Below are positions 42,704-50,779 of a stretch of DNA of 64,000 nucleotides, in pieces. The stretch is from the NCBI RefSeq assembly GCF_001424875.1, contig NZ_LMCT01000072.1, forward strand, positions 798-64,797, in the 5' to 3' direction. This DNA is from Kitasatospora sp. Root107 (lineage in GTDB: Bacteria > Actinomycetota > Actinomycetes > Streptomycetales > Streptomycetaceae). A program made the position numbers and the translations under genes. The notes beneath the pieces are model-generated. The model did no database searches and was not told the origin of the DNA. It saw nothing but the letters and a program-made list of their open reading frames with translations. Within the stretch, counting starts at the first letter, position 1; the number at the start of each line of letters is the position of its first letter.

Positions 42704-44221
42704 TCACCGAGAGGTGATCAACTGCTCGGCGAGGGCGCGCGGCAGCGCGGGGTTGGCGGCTGCCGCCTCCACCACCTGCCAGTCGTCGTCACCGAGCAAC
42801 TCGGCCACCACCGAAGGCGGGAGGGCGGGATGCCCGGCCGCCGTCCGCCGGGCCCGGGGGTCCGTCAGGCAGACCTGCAACGCCGGTGCCGTCGCATGCC
42901 GGTGCAGGGCGATCTCCCGGAGCGCCTTCCGGGCCGGTGGGCTGCGGTGGGCGAGGTCGGCCAGCAGGGCTGACGGAGCATCGGGGTTGGCGGCCACCGC
43001 AGCGGCCACCCGGTCGCCGTGGCGGTCGAGCGCGGTCCGGAGCTGCGCCTCGGACAGGCCGGGGTGCGGTGCGACCGAGGCGACCACCTTCGCATCAGGG
43101 TCGGCGGCCAGGGCGTCCCGGAGCTCGGCGGGCAGGTCCCGGCGCTGCGCCACCAGCATCCGTACCGCCGAACTCGGCGACTGTGCAAGCTCGTTGACCT
43201 CGCCCGGGGAGGCGGCCGCCACCCGTGGCAGCAGGACCGGGCCGGTCCGGACGGTGTCGGCGAGGGAGGTCAGCAGGTCGAGCGGAAGATGCGGGTGGTG
43301 CGCGAGGCTGCGCCGGACGTTGTGCCCGTCGTCCACGGCAAGCCGGCGCTGCAGGGCCTCGTCGATCGCCGGGTTCGCCGCCAGGGCGGCCCGCGTCCAG
43401 GGCACGGCATCCTCGGCGAGCCGGGCATACGTCGACGCCGACAGATCGGTCCGGCAGGCGAGTTCGTGGCGCAGCAGAGCCGACGGATGGTCGGCGAAGG
43501 CGGCGCAGGCCGCCGGGGGAGTGGCCGGGTTGCCCAGCGCCGCCTGCTGGATCGCGTGCACCGTGGACTGGTGGCCGCCGTCGCAGGCGGCGTCCGGCGG
43601 CAGAGCGCAGTCGCGGCGCGGGCAGTGCGGGTCGTGTTCGAACGGGACGGGCTCGTGGTCGCAGACCAGGCACCACCGGGCCGGCGGCAGGCCGTCGCCG
43701 GTGAGCAGCATCGCCAGTACGGCCGGAGGTGCTGCCTGGTTGGCGGCCACCGAGCGGCGTACCTCGGCGTGTGGGTGTTCCGCGAGCCGGGTGGCTGCCT
43801 CGGACGTCGTCCACAGCGCGAGCTCCGCGACCACCCGGATCTCGGGATCGGCGGCGAGCAGCGCCACCACGTCGGACGGCAGGTCGGGGCAGGCGGCCAG
43901 CTTCTCGCGGCGTTCCATGGCCGGGTGCGTCGCCAGCAGCCGCGCCCAGGCGGGGGGCCCGGCGCGCTCGTCGAGCAGGGCCAGTGCGGCCGAGGGCTGG
44001 GCAACGGGATCGACGTCGGCGGCGGTGAGCAGGCCGGCGTAGGCGAGCCGGATCGCCGCGTACTCGTCGCGGGCCGCCAGCGCGACCGCCTCGGCGTGGC
44101 TCAGGTCCGGACGATCAGCGAGCTCCACGAGCGTGTCGGTGTCGGCGGTGGCGATCAGCCGGTCGAGGAGCGTGCGGGGCAGGGCCGGGTTGGCGGCGAG
44201 GCCGCGCAGGGGGTGGGGCAC
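42704..44221 (-). CDS. LRV/HEAT-like repeat protein with a cysteine-rich insert
   Basis: A 505-residue protein built of about 18-20 repeats of roughly 24 residues with the pattern LA.NP..P..LL..L (e.g. LAANPALPRTLLDRLIATAD), as in leucine-rich variant (LRV) repeats. The central insert CLVCDHEPVPFEHDPHCPRR carries a CxxC...C...C set that could bind zinc; LRV proteins of nitrogen fixers bear a [4Fe-4S] cluster near their N-terminus. No catalytic domain. It is probably a protein-interaction scaffold in the cytoplasm. Confidence 0.75.
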   Translation of the reverse strand: MPHPLRGLAANPALPRTLLDRLIATADTDTLVELADRPDLSHAEAVALAARDEYAAIRLAYAGLLTAADVDPVAQPSAALALLDERAGPPAWARLLATHPAMERREKLAACPDLPSDVVALLAADPEIRVVAELALWTTSEAATRLAEHPHAEVRRSVAANQAAPPAVLAMLLTGDGLPPARWCLVCDHEPVPFEHDPHCPRRDCALPPDAACDGGHQSTVHAIQQAALGNPATPPAACAAFADHPSALLRHELACRTDLSASTYARLAEDAVPWTRAALAANPAIDEALQRRLAVDDGHNVRRSLAHHPHLPLDLLTSLADTVRTGPVLLPRVAAASPGEVNELAQSPSSAVRMLVAQRRDLPAELRDALAADPDAKVVASVAPHPGLSEAQLRTALDRHGDRVAAAVAANPDAPSALLADLAHRSPPARKALREIALHRHATAPALQVCLTDPRARRTAAGHPALPPSVVAELLGDDDWQVVEAAAANPALPRALAEQLITSR

Positions 44222-44300
44222 GGCAGAATCCTGTCAGGAGGGTGCTCCTGCGGCCCGTGGTTTTTCCCCGGGCGTCCCGACCTCGAAAGGCCTCACCGTC

Positions 44301-44864
44301 ATGAACGACCGTCAGCCCGCACCGTTCGGGAACTTCGAGACCGCCTTCGCCGCGCTCACGCTGGAGGAGCCGCTCGTCGGGCCGGTGGCGGACGCGTTGA
44401 CGAACTGGGACGTGCCCGGCGCCGCCCAGTCGGTGCTGTACGTCGACACCGATCCGTCGAAGGCCGACACCGCCGTGTTCTGCGAGGCGTACGACGTCGC
44501 CCCCGAGGTGTCCGCGAACTGTGTGGTGATCGGGGCCAAGCGCGGCGGGGAGACCACCCTGGCCGCCTGCCTGGCGCTGGCCGGTACCCGGGTGGACGTG
44601 AACACGGCCGTCCGCAAGCACCTCGGTGCCCGCAAGGCGTCCTTCGCGCCGATGGAGACGGCGGTCGCGGAGACCGGCATGGAGTACGGCGGCATCACGC
44701 CCGTCGGCCTCCCGGCCGGCTGGCCGCTGCTGATCGACGCGGCCGTGGTGGCGGCGCCGTACGTGCTGGTCGGCAGCGGGCGCAGGCGGGGCAAGCTGAT
44801 CCTGCCGGGCCGGGTGCTGGCCCAACTGCCGGGTGCGCAGGTACTGGAGGGGCTGGCCGGGTAG
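44301..44864 (+). CDS. YbaK/EbsC-type aminoacyl-tRNA deacylase
   Basis: A 187-residue protein with ATG 44301. It has the YbaK core: SVLYVDTDPSKADTAVFCEA, ANCVVIGAKRGGETTLAACL, and the conserved lysine/glycine region KASFAPMETAVAETGMEYGG with ITPVGLPAGWPLLID. The family clears misacylated tRNA such as Cys- or Ala-tRNAPro. Substrate is not settled by sequence alone. A GNAT gene follows at 17 bp. Confidence 0.85.
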   Translation: MNDRQPAPFGNFETAFAALTLEEPLVGPVADALTNWDVPGAAQSVLYVDTDPSKADTAVFCEAYDVAPEVSANCVVIGAKRGGETTLAACLALAGTRVDVNTAVRKHLGARKASFAPMETAVAETGMEYGGITPVGLPAGWPLLIDAAVVAAPYVLVGSGRRRGKLILPGRVLAQLPGAQVLEGLAG

Positions 44865-44881
44865 CGGTCTAGGGTGGCCGG

Positions 44882-45415
44882 ATGAGCGAAGACACCGTCG
44901 TCACACTGCGGCCCGTACGGGAGGACGACCTCCGGGTCCTCGAGGCGTTCCTCACCGATCCCGAGGCGGCCGGGGAGTTCCAGTGGCAGGGCTGGTCGGA
45001 CCCGGGGCGCTGGCGTCGGCAGTGGCTGGAGAACGGGATGCTGGGCGAGGAGGGCGGCACGCTGATGGTGGCCGCCGCCGCCGGCGGGGAACCGGCCGGG
45101 TTCGTCTCCTGGCGGAAGGTGATGTGCTGGCGCGGCTCGTCCTGCTGGAACGCCGGGATCTCGCTGCTGCCGGCGGTCCGCGGGCGCGGCCTCGGCGCTC
45201 CGGCGATGCGCGAGCTGGTCCGCTACCTGTTCGCGCACACCCAGCTGGTCCGGATCGAGGCGGCCACCGAGGTGGCGAACGTCGCCGCCCAACGGGTGCT
45301 GGAGCGGGCCGGGTTCAGCCGGGAGGGAGTGCTGCGCAGCGTCGCGTACCGGAACGGGCAGTGGCACGACGGGGTGGGGTACAGCGTGCTGCGCTCCGAC
45401 CCCACCTGGCAGTAG
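44882..45415 (+). CDS. GNAT N-acetyltransferase, RimJ-like
   Basis: A 177-residue protein. It begins VTLRPVREDDLRVLEAFLTD. The acetyl-CoA site is LLPAVRGRGLGAPAMRELVRY (R-x-x-G-x-G/A), followed by VRIEATTEVANVAAQRVLER and GFSREGVLRS, typical of RimJ/RimL-like enzymes that acetylate protein or small-molecule amines. It is probably co-transcribed with the YbaK gene and is convergent with the MerB-like gene. Confidence 0.9.
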   Translation: MSEDTVVTLRPVREDDLRVLEAFLTDPEAAGEFQWQGWSDPGRWRRQWLENGMLGEEGGTLMVAAAAGGEPAGFVSWRKVMCWRGSSCWNAGISLLPAVRGRGLGAPAMRELVRYLFAHTQLVRIEAATEVANVAAQRVLERAGFSREGVLRSVAYRNGQWHDGVGYSVLRSDPTWQ

Positions 45416-45425
45416 CGGCGGCGAC

Positions 45426-46046
45426 TCAGAACAGGTCGGCCAACCGCTTCCCGACCGCCCATGCCTCCGCGGCGTCGCAGGCGGCCAGTTCGAGATCGGC
45501 GGCCACGGCACGGTCGGCCAGTTCACGGGTGGCGTAGAAACGGACCCGGTCGCAGAACACCTCGCGGATGTCGGCACCGGCAGCGGGCGCCAGCGTGACG
45601 GTGGTGGTGGCGGGGGTGAGGTCCCGGATGCCGTCGGGTGTGACGGTCAGTGAGATCGGTACGCCCGTGGCGGTGCACCGCGCGGTGACCCGGCTGGCCG
45701 CCTCGCCGAACACCACGGGGAACATCAGCGCGTCCATCGCGCACCAGCCGGACCGGAACTGCCCCAGCAGCTCCATCCGGTAAGGGAGTTCGGGGTTGAG
45801 CGACACTCCGGCGCCGATGATCAGGCCCTCCGGGTCGGTCTCCAGCGCGAAGTCCATCGCCCGGAACCGCGCCAGCACCTCGTCGCCGGGCCAGCCCAGC
45901 AGTTCCCCGGCTGCCGCCGGGGTGAGCGGGCCCTGCTTCAGCAGCCCGTCCACCACGGTGGCCCCGGCGGCCATCAGCACCATGCCCCGGGGTGAGCTCC
46001 ACTTGGCCACCAGCCGGTCGGACAACTGCTGGGCAACGCGGTCCAC
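45426..46046 (-). CDS. merB: Organomercurial (alkylmercury) lyase, MerB family
   Basis: A 206-residue protein with start GTG 46046 and an AGGTAGGAG site. The N-terminal winged-helix-like part is followed by the MerB core: RSGWCAMDALMFP (Cys102, Asp105), RVTARCTATGVPISLTV (Cys124) and REVFCDRVRFYAT (Cys165). The classic catalytic set C96-D99-C159 of R831b MerB is matched in identity and in spacing (63 residues between the two cysteines). MerB cleaves the carbon-mercury bond of organomercurials. No merA, merR or merT gene is nearby, so the cellular role may differ. Confidence 0.8.
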   Translation of the reverse strand: MDRVAQQLSDRLVAKWSSPRGMVLMAAGATVVDGLLKQGPLTPAAAGELLGWPGDEVLARFRAMDFALETDPEGLIIGAGVSLNPELPYRMELLGQFRSGWCAMDALMFPVVFGEAASRVTARCTATGVPISLTVTPDGIRDLTPATTTVTLAPAAGADIREVFCDRVRFYATRELADRAVAADLELAACDAAEAWAVGKRLADLF

Positions 46047-46226
46047 ACTAACTCCTACCTGGACGAACGACCCCCGTCCCCGGCCATGCTGGGTCACTGC
46101 AAGGCCCACGGCAGCCCGCCCCGCCGAAAATCTCCGAGAAAATCTTCCACGCCGTTGAGTGCTCCGGCGACCGGCTCCGTACTGATGGATGCGAACGTCC
46201 ATCAGATCTCGTGGGGGAGACCACTC

Positions 46227-46784
46227 ATGCGCAACCTTCGTCGCACCGCCCTGCTGACCGCTCCGGCTGTGGCCGGTCTGCTGCTGCTCACGGCCTGCGG
46301 CTCGGACAGCAAGCCCGTCGCCGCCTCCCCGTCCGCGCCCGTCGCAGCCACCCCGTCCGCGCCGGCGGCGTCCGCTCCCGCCGCCGACAAGGCCGTGCTG
46401 AAGGGCTCGCTGGCCGCCGGGAACACCGCGAAGTTCGGCGCGATCGTGCTCGACGGCCTCGACTACACGCTCTACCGCTTCGACAAGGACACCGCCAACC
46501 CGTCGGCCTCCAACTGCAACGCCGACTGCGCCGCCAAGTGGCCGCCGGTGCCGGTGAACGCCCAGAGCACGATCAAGGGCATCGACGGCAAGCTGGTCGG
46601 CAGCGTCACCCGGGCCGACGGCACCAAGCAGCTCACCCTGGGCGGCTGGCCGCTCTACCGCTTCGCGGGCGACAAGGCCCCGGGCGAGACCAACGGTCAG
46701 GGCGTGGGCGGCACTTGGTTCATCGCCGCCCCGGACGGCAAGAAGGCCGCGGCCGCCGCCGGCACGGGCGGCAACGGCTACTGA
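46227..46784 (+). CDS. Secreted lipoprotein with COG4315-type repeats
   Basis: A 185-residue protein with ATG 46227 after a GGGGGAGA site. The lipobox is LLLLTAC-GSD. After an Ala/Pro/Ser linker come two copies of the Y-x-[FWY]-x-x-D motif region: LDGLDYTLYRFDKD followed by CNADCAAKWPPV, and GGWPLYRFAGDKAPGE. COG4315 lipoproteins are surface proteins of unknown role, often next to ECF sigma factors and redox genes. The stop overlaps an ATG of the sigma gene as ATGA/TGATG, so translation may be coupled. Confidence 0.85.
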   Translation: MRNLRRTALLTAPAVAGLLLLTACGSDSKPVAASPSAPVAATPSAPAASAPAADKAVLKGSLAAGNTAKFGAIVLDGLDYTLYRFDKDTANPSASNCNADCAAKWPPVPVNAQSTIKGIDGKLVGSVTRADGTKQLTLGGWPLYRFAGDKAPGETNGQGVGGTWFIAAPDGKKAAAAAGTGGNGY

Positions 46785-46825
46785 TGGGAACCGTGACCCC
46801 GCTGCTGCTCGACGAGGAGAGGCGC

Positions 46826-47389
46826 ATGCGGCACGATTCGGCGGTGACCGGAGCACGGAACGAGGCGGTGCGGAGCGAGGCGGTGCAGGGCGAGGAGCTG
46901 ATCCGCGCCCTGCACGACCAGCATGCCGCCGCCCTGCTCAGCTTCGTGCTCCGGCTGGTCGGCGGCGACCGGCACCAGGCCGAGGACGTGGTGCAGGAGA
47001 CGCTGGTCCGGGCCTGGCGGAACATCCACCGCCTGGAGCCGACCGCCGCCTCGCTCCGTCCCTGGCTGGTGACCGTCGCCCGGCGGATCGTCATCGACGG
47101 TCACCGGAGCCGGCAGTCGCGCCCGCCCGAGGTGGGTGATGCCATGCTCGAAGTCATGCCCGCAGAGGACGAATTGGAGAAGGCGCTGCGTCTGATGACC
47201 ATCTCCGACGCCCTGGACGCCCTCACCGAGCCGCACCGGCAGGTGATCGTCGAGACCTACCTCAAGGGGCGTACGGTCAACGAGGCCGCCGCCGTGCTCG
47301 GTGTGCCCGCCGGTACCGTACGGTCCAGGGTCTTCTACGCGCTCCGCTCGCTCAAGATCGCACTCGAAGAACGAGGAGTGACATCGTGA
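46826..47389 (+). CDS. ECF sigma factor
   Basis: 187 residues from ATG 46826 (GAGGAGAGG site), or 201 residues from ATG 46784 that overlaps the lipoprotein stop. Region 2 is LLSFVLRLVGGDRHQAEDVV with QETLVRAWRN. Region 4 is LDALTEPHRQVIVETYLKG with VNEAAAVLGVPAGTVRSRVF. It directs RNA polymerase to stress genes, probably including this operon. The next gene, at a 4-bp overlap, encodes its zinc-type anti-sigma factor (ECF19/SigK-L-like layout). Confidence 0.92.
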   Translation: MRHDSAVTGARNEAVRSEAVQGEELIRALHDQHAAALLSFVLRLVGGDRHQAEDVVQETLVRAWRNIHRLEPTAASLRPWLVTVARRIVIDGHRSRQSRPPEVGDAMLEVMPAEDELEKALRLMTISDALDALTEPHRQVIVETYLKGRTVNEAAAVLGVPAGTVRSRVFYALRSLKIALEERGVTS

Positions 47390-48129
47390 CGTCCCCGCAG
47401 GAGCAGCACCTCGACGTGGGTGCCTACGTCCTCGGGCTGCTCGAACCGGAGGAGATGGCGGAGTTCGCGGTGCATCTGGCGGACTGCGCCCAGTGCACGG
47501 CCGAGGCCGCGGAACTCTCCGGGCTGGAAACGCTGCTCTCGGAGTACGCGGACGCGGTGCGTCCGGTAGCCGGCGCCGCCCCAGGTGCCGCCCCCGGCGC
47601 CTCCCCTGGCGCCGAGCTGCTGGAGCGGATGGTCGCCGAGGTGACCACCGTCCGGCGCACCTCCCGGACGCGTCGGCTCTTCCTGGTCGCCGCCGCCGTC
47701 GCGGTCCTGATCGCGGGGCCGCTGCTCGGGGCGACGCTCGGCGACAGCGACGGCGACGGCCCGGCCCCGGTGGCCCACTCCACCAGTCCCGCACAGGACT
47801 TGATGGACCACGGCACCCTCCGGACGGCCACCGACCGGACCACCGGAGCGGTCGCCACGGTCGCCCTGGAGGACAAGAAGTGGGGCACCCACGTCGCCCT
47901 CCGGCTGGGGGGCGTCAAGGGTCCGCTGTCCTGCTCCCTGATCGCGGTGGCCCGGGACGGACAGCGCCAGACCGTCACCAGCTGGGCCGTCCCGGAGACC
48001 GGCTACGGCACTCCGGGCCAGCAGGACGCCCTCGTCACGCACGGCGGCGTCGGCTTCCCGGCCACCCGGATCGACCACTTCGAGGTCCGCACCACCGAGG
48101 GCAACGAACTGGTCGCCATCCCGGTCTGA
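47386..48129 (+). CDS. Membrane-anchored zinc-type anti-sigma factor
   Basis: A 247-residue protein with GTG 47386 that overlaps the sigma stop by 4 bp. The N-terminal anti-sigma domain has H-x3-CxxC in AVHLADCAQCTAEA, with an upstream His in QHLDVGAYVLGLL. An Ala/Pro linker leads to one membrane helix (LFLVAAAVAVLIAGPLLGA, about residues 97-115) and an extracellular sensor domain of about 120 residues (LEDKKWGTHVALRLGG, LSCSLIAVARDG). It is expected to bind the ECF factor and release it on a redox or envelope signal. Confidence 0.9.
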   Translation: MTSPQEQHLDVGAYVLGLLEPEEMAEFAVHLADCAQCTAEAAELSGLETLLSEYADAVRPVAGAAPGAAPGASPGAELLERMVAEVTTVRRTSRTRRLFLVAAAVAVLIAGPLLGATLGDSDGDGPAPVAHSTSPAQDLMDHGTLRTATDRTTGAVATVALEDKKWGTHVALRLGGVKGPLSCSLIAVARDGQRQTVTSWAVPETGYGTPGQQDALVTHGGVGFPATRIDHFEVRTTEGNELVAIPV

Positions 48130-48155
48130 CGCCTGGCCCGGCCCCGCGCAGCCGG

Positions 48156-48953
48156 TCAGGGCAGGGCCACCACCGGCGCCCGGTCCGCGTACGGGTTGCG
48201 CGGGGCCGGGACGGTGCGCACCTCGAGGACGTCCAGATGCGGGACGGGCGAGCGGTTGTCGAGCTGGGCGAACCGCCAGCGGCCGGTGACCTCGACCCAA
48301 CTGTTCAGCGTGGGGGCCTCCTTGCCGTGGATTGCCACCCGGAGCGGGCGGGCGTCGGCGGCGCAGCAGCTGACGGTCAGTCGGTTCAGGTGCCAGTCAG
48401 TCCCGGCGCCGCCCTTGGTGACGAAGCCGGTGAGCAACACCTGACGATCCGTCAGGCTGCCGCTGTCGTGCAGGCTGCGTCCGATGAACTCGGACATCGA
48501 CATCGGGGTGACCGGCCCGGTGGCCAGCTCCCGGTAGTCGGCCAGTTCGACGGTGGCGGCGGCCCCGTCCCGGTTCGCGGTGTAGGCGCCGAGCGCGGGC
48601 GGCGCGAAGAGCAGCAGTGCCAGCGCGGGCGCCCCGAGCAACCAGGCGATCCGCGGCCCGGCGCCATGGCTGTGCCCGTGTTCGTCCTCGTCGTCGTGCT
48701 CGGCCGCGTGCGCCTCGACCTGGTACGCCCCGTGCTCGTCCCGCCGGTAGTGGTGAACCGGCTGCCGCAGCAGCGCGCGCAACTCCCGTGCCAGGCCCGT
48801 CAGTCCGAGCCCGAGCAGTACGGCCCCGGAGAGCATCACCAACGGATGCAGGCTCTCCTTGACGTACCGCAGGTAGATCTCGCTCCCGACCGTGATGCGC
48901 AGCAGAGCTGCGCCGAGCAGCGCCAGCAGGGCCGGATACGTCAGCTTCCTCAT
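48156..48953 (-). CDS. TIGR03943-family membrane protein (permease partner, DUF1980-like)
   Basis: A 265-residue protein. Two N-terminal membrane helices (LTYPALLALLGAALLRITVG and LVMLSGAVLLGLGLTGLARE) are followed by a His/Asp-rich loop (AAEHDDEDEHGHSHGAG) that could bind metal ions. A third helix and an extracytoplasmic domain with a CC pair (VSCCAADARP) follow. ATG 48953 overlaps the stop of the permease gene by 4 bp. TIGR03943 proteins accompany YraQ-type permeases; their cargo is unproven. Confidence 0.85.
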   Translation of the reverse strand: MRKLTYPALLALLGAALLRITVGSEIYLRYVKESLHPLVMLSGAVLLGLGLTGLARELRALLRQPVHHYRRDEHGAYQVEAHAAEHDDEDEHGHSHGAGPRIAWLLGAPALALLLFAPPALGAYTANRDGAAATVELADYRELATGPVTPMSMSEFIGRSLHDSGSLTDRQVLLTGFVTKGGAGTDWHLNRLTVSCCAADARPLRVAIHGKEAPTLNSWVEVTGRWRFAQLDNRSPVPHLDVLEVRTVPAPRNPYADRAPVVALP

Positions 48954-49972
48954 AGCAACACAGCTCCGATCAGCACGCTGACCAGTATCGCGACCACGAA
49001 GGTGGTGCTGGCGAAGCGTGCGGGGAAGGCGCGGCCGAACGCGCCGGACTGAAGGGCGATCAGCTTCATGTCGACCATCGGGCCGACCACCATGAAGGCG
49101 AGTCGGGCGGTGGGGGAGAAGCCGGTGAGCGAGGCGGCGACGAAGGCGTCGGCCTCGGAGCAGACCGAGAGCAGCACGGCGAGCAGTGCCAGCAGCGGCA
49201 CGGAGAGCCAGGGCGAGTCGGTGAACATGGCCAACACGCCGGGCGGGACAAGGACGTTGAAGGTCGCCGCCGCCATCGCACCGACCACCAGGAAGCCGCC
49301 CGCGTGCAGGAAGTCGTGCTGCATGCCGCGCCGGAACTCCTCCCAGCGCGAGCCTCCGGTGCCGTGCGATTCAGGGCGCTTCGGCAGCCGCAGCCACTCC
49401 TCCTTGCCGAACCTGATCCAGAGCCAGCCCATGGTGATCGCGGTGATCAGCGAGGCGGCCAGCCGGGCGGCCACCATCTCGGGCTTTCCGGGGAAGGCGA
49501 TCGCGGTGGAGACCAGCACCACCGGGTTGACGGCGGGGGCCGAGAGCAGGAAGGCGAGCGCGGCGGCCGGGGTGACCCCGCGCCGCATCAGGCTGCCCGC
49601 GACCGGCACCGAGGCGCACTCGCAGCCTGGCAGCACCACACCCGCCACCCCGGCCACCGGCACGGCCAGCGCCGGGTTCTTCGGCAGTATCCGGGCGAAC
49701 AGGCTGGGCGGGACGAAGGCACCGATCGCGGCCGAGACCACCGTGCCGAGCAGCAGGAACGGCACGCCCTGCACCACGATCGAGACCAGCAGGGTCCGCC
49801 AGGCGCCCACCACGGCGGCGTCGGACCAGCCGAAAAGTCCGGTGCCCGCCAGGACGATCACCGCGCAGCCGAGCCCGAAGAGCCACCCGGACGACGACTG
49901 GGTCTGCTCGGTCAGCGGCTCCGCCGCCGGCCTGGTCCGACTTCTCGGTGGCGATGCCTGTTTCGTCCCCAT
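48950..49972 (-). CDS. YraQ/DUF318-family permease
   Basis: A 340-residue protein with ATG 49972. A basic N-terminal tail precedes about eight membrane helices. The family signature is PGCECASVPVAGSLMRRGV with two cysteines, plus SAPAVNPVVLVSTA and SVCSEADAFVAASLTGFSP. Related permeases are implicated in metal or metalloid transport. It forms an operon with TIGR03943 (4-bp overlap). A Zur-like 15-mer lies near 50060-50085 upstream. Confidence 0.85.
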   Translation of the reverse strand: MGTKQASPPRSRTRPAAEPLTEQTQSSSGWLFGLGCAVIVLAGTGLFGWSDAAVVGAWRTLLVSIVVQGVPFLLLGTVVSAAIGAFVPPSLFARILPKNPALAVPVAGVAGVVLPGCECASVPVAGSLMRRGVTPAAALAFLLSAPAVNPVVLVSTAIAFPGKPEMVAARLAASLITAITMGWLWIRFGKEEWLRLPKRPESHGTGGSRWEEFRRGMQHDFLHAGGFLVVGAMAAATFNVLVPPGVLAMFTDSPWLSVPLLALLAVLLSVCSEADAFVAASLTGFSPTARLAFMVVGPMVDMKLIALQSGAFGRAFPARFASTTFVVAILVSVLIGAVLL

Positions 49973-50057
49973 GCCAAGATCCGCCCCTGCTCTGCGAGCT
50001 GCTCGTGGCAGCACTCGATGACCGGACCGGTCGATCTGCCCGGTCGGCGGAGGCAAG

Positions 50058-50088
50058 ACTAGCGACGATAACCATATTCATCTACGTC
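50058..50088 (-). promoter_or_regulatory. Possible Fur/Zur-like site ahead of the permease gene
   Basis: The minus-strand sequence TGAATATGGTTATCG matches 11 of 15 positions of the actinobacterial Zur box TGAAAATGATTTTCA as I recall it. Its two halves are not good inverted repeats. It lies about 90 bp upstream of the permease start, over the end of the GNAT gene. Only a weak suggestion of zinc control. Confidence 0.25.
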
Positions 50089-50633
50089 TGAGCGCCTGCC
50101 AGTTCTCCGGGCAGCCGGAGGTTCGGGCGGCCCGGCCCGAGCGGGATCTCGAAGTGCACGGTGGCCACGCCGGGCCCGTGCTCGCCGGTGGTGCGCGCGT
50201 CGCAGACCTCGACCGCCAGGCTGCGCCAGAAGGGTTCGGCGCCGGCGATGTCCACGTTGGTGTGCAGGTAAAGGTGCTGGTAGCCGCCCTCCCGGCCGGC
50301 GAACTCCGTTGCCAGTGCGACCATCCGCCGGGCCAGCCCGTGCCGACGGTGGCCGGCCCGGACGTACACCCGGACGAGTTGTGCGGTGAGCCCCGAGGGA
50401 TAGCGCTCGGCCAGCCACTGCGGGTGCGGCGGGTGGGCCGGGCCGCGCGAGTGCAGGGCGGTGTGCCGGGGGTGGTCGAGGTAGGTCGCCTCCAGGGCGA
50501 CCACGTCCTCGTGCCAGGCGGGGACGTAGCCGTAGCCGAACTCGCGGTAGAAGGTGTCGAGCATCAGGGCGCGGGCGCCGGGCAGGTCGTCCCGGCGGGC
50601 GTGGCGTACCTGGTAAGGCTGGTGACTGGTCAT
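50082..50633 (-). CDS. GNAT N-acetyltransferase
   Basis: A 183-residue protein with ATG 50633. The N-terminus reads YQVRHARRDDLPGARALMLD. The acetyl-CoA motif is VYVRAGHRRHGLARRMVALA (R-x-x-G-x-A), followed by LYLHTNVDIAGAEPFWRSL. The substrate is unknown. It is divergent from the metallophore operon, and the palindrome at 50675-50703 lies in the shared promoter region, so it may be co-regulated. Confidence 0.85.
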   Translation of the reverse strand: MTSHQPYQVRHARRDDLPGARALMLDTFYREFGYGYVPAWHEDVVALEATYLDHPRHTALHSRGPAHPPHPQWLAERYPSGLTAQLVRVYVRAGHRRHGLARRMVALATEFAGREGGYQHLYLHTNVDIAGAEPFWRSLAVEVCDARTTGEHGPGVATVHFEIPLGPGRPNLRLPGELAGAQT

Positions 50634-50674
50634 CAGTTCGTCCTGGGTGGCGTCGGCCGGTGGGCGGAGTCACA

Positions 50675-50703
50675 GTCTACATGGAAACGGTTTCCATGTA
50701 GAC
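50675..50703. promoter_or_regulatory. Palindromic operator, Fur/Zur-like 7-1-7 core
   Basis: A perfect 14+1+14 inverted repeat: arm GTCTACATGGAAAC, central G, then its exact reverse complement. The middle 15 bp, TGGAAACGGTTTCCA, has the 7-1-7 layout of Fur-family boxes and matches 11 of 15 positions of the Zur consensus. It lies between the divergent GNAT and ATP-grasp genes, 77 bp upstream of GTG 50780. A TGAAAATGA half-site follows at 50708-50716. A metal-responsive repressor is the natural reading; the regulator is not in the window. Confidence 0.8.
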
Positions 50704-50779
50704 GTATTGAAAATGAAAACGCGTGTCGGCTAGGTTCTGCTTCTACACCGTCCTGCCGGGTGGAGCGAGAGGGAGATCC

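Noticed and set aside
50708-50722. Full second Zur box after the palindrome
   Set aside because: Only the left half (TGAAAATGA) fits; the right half does not mirror it.
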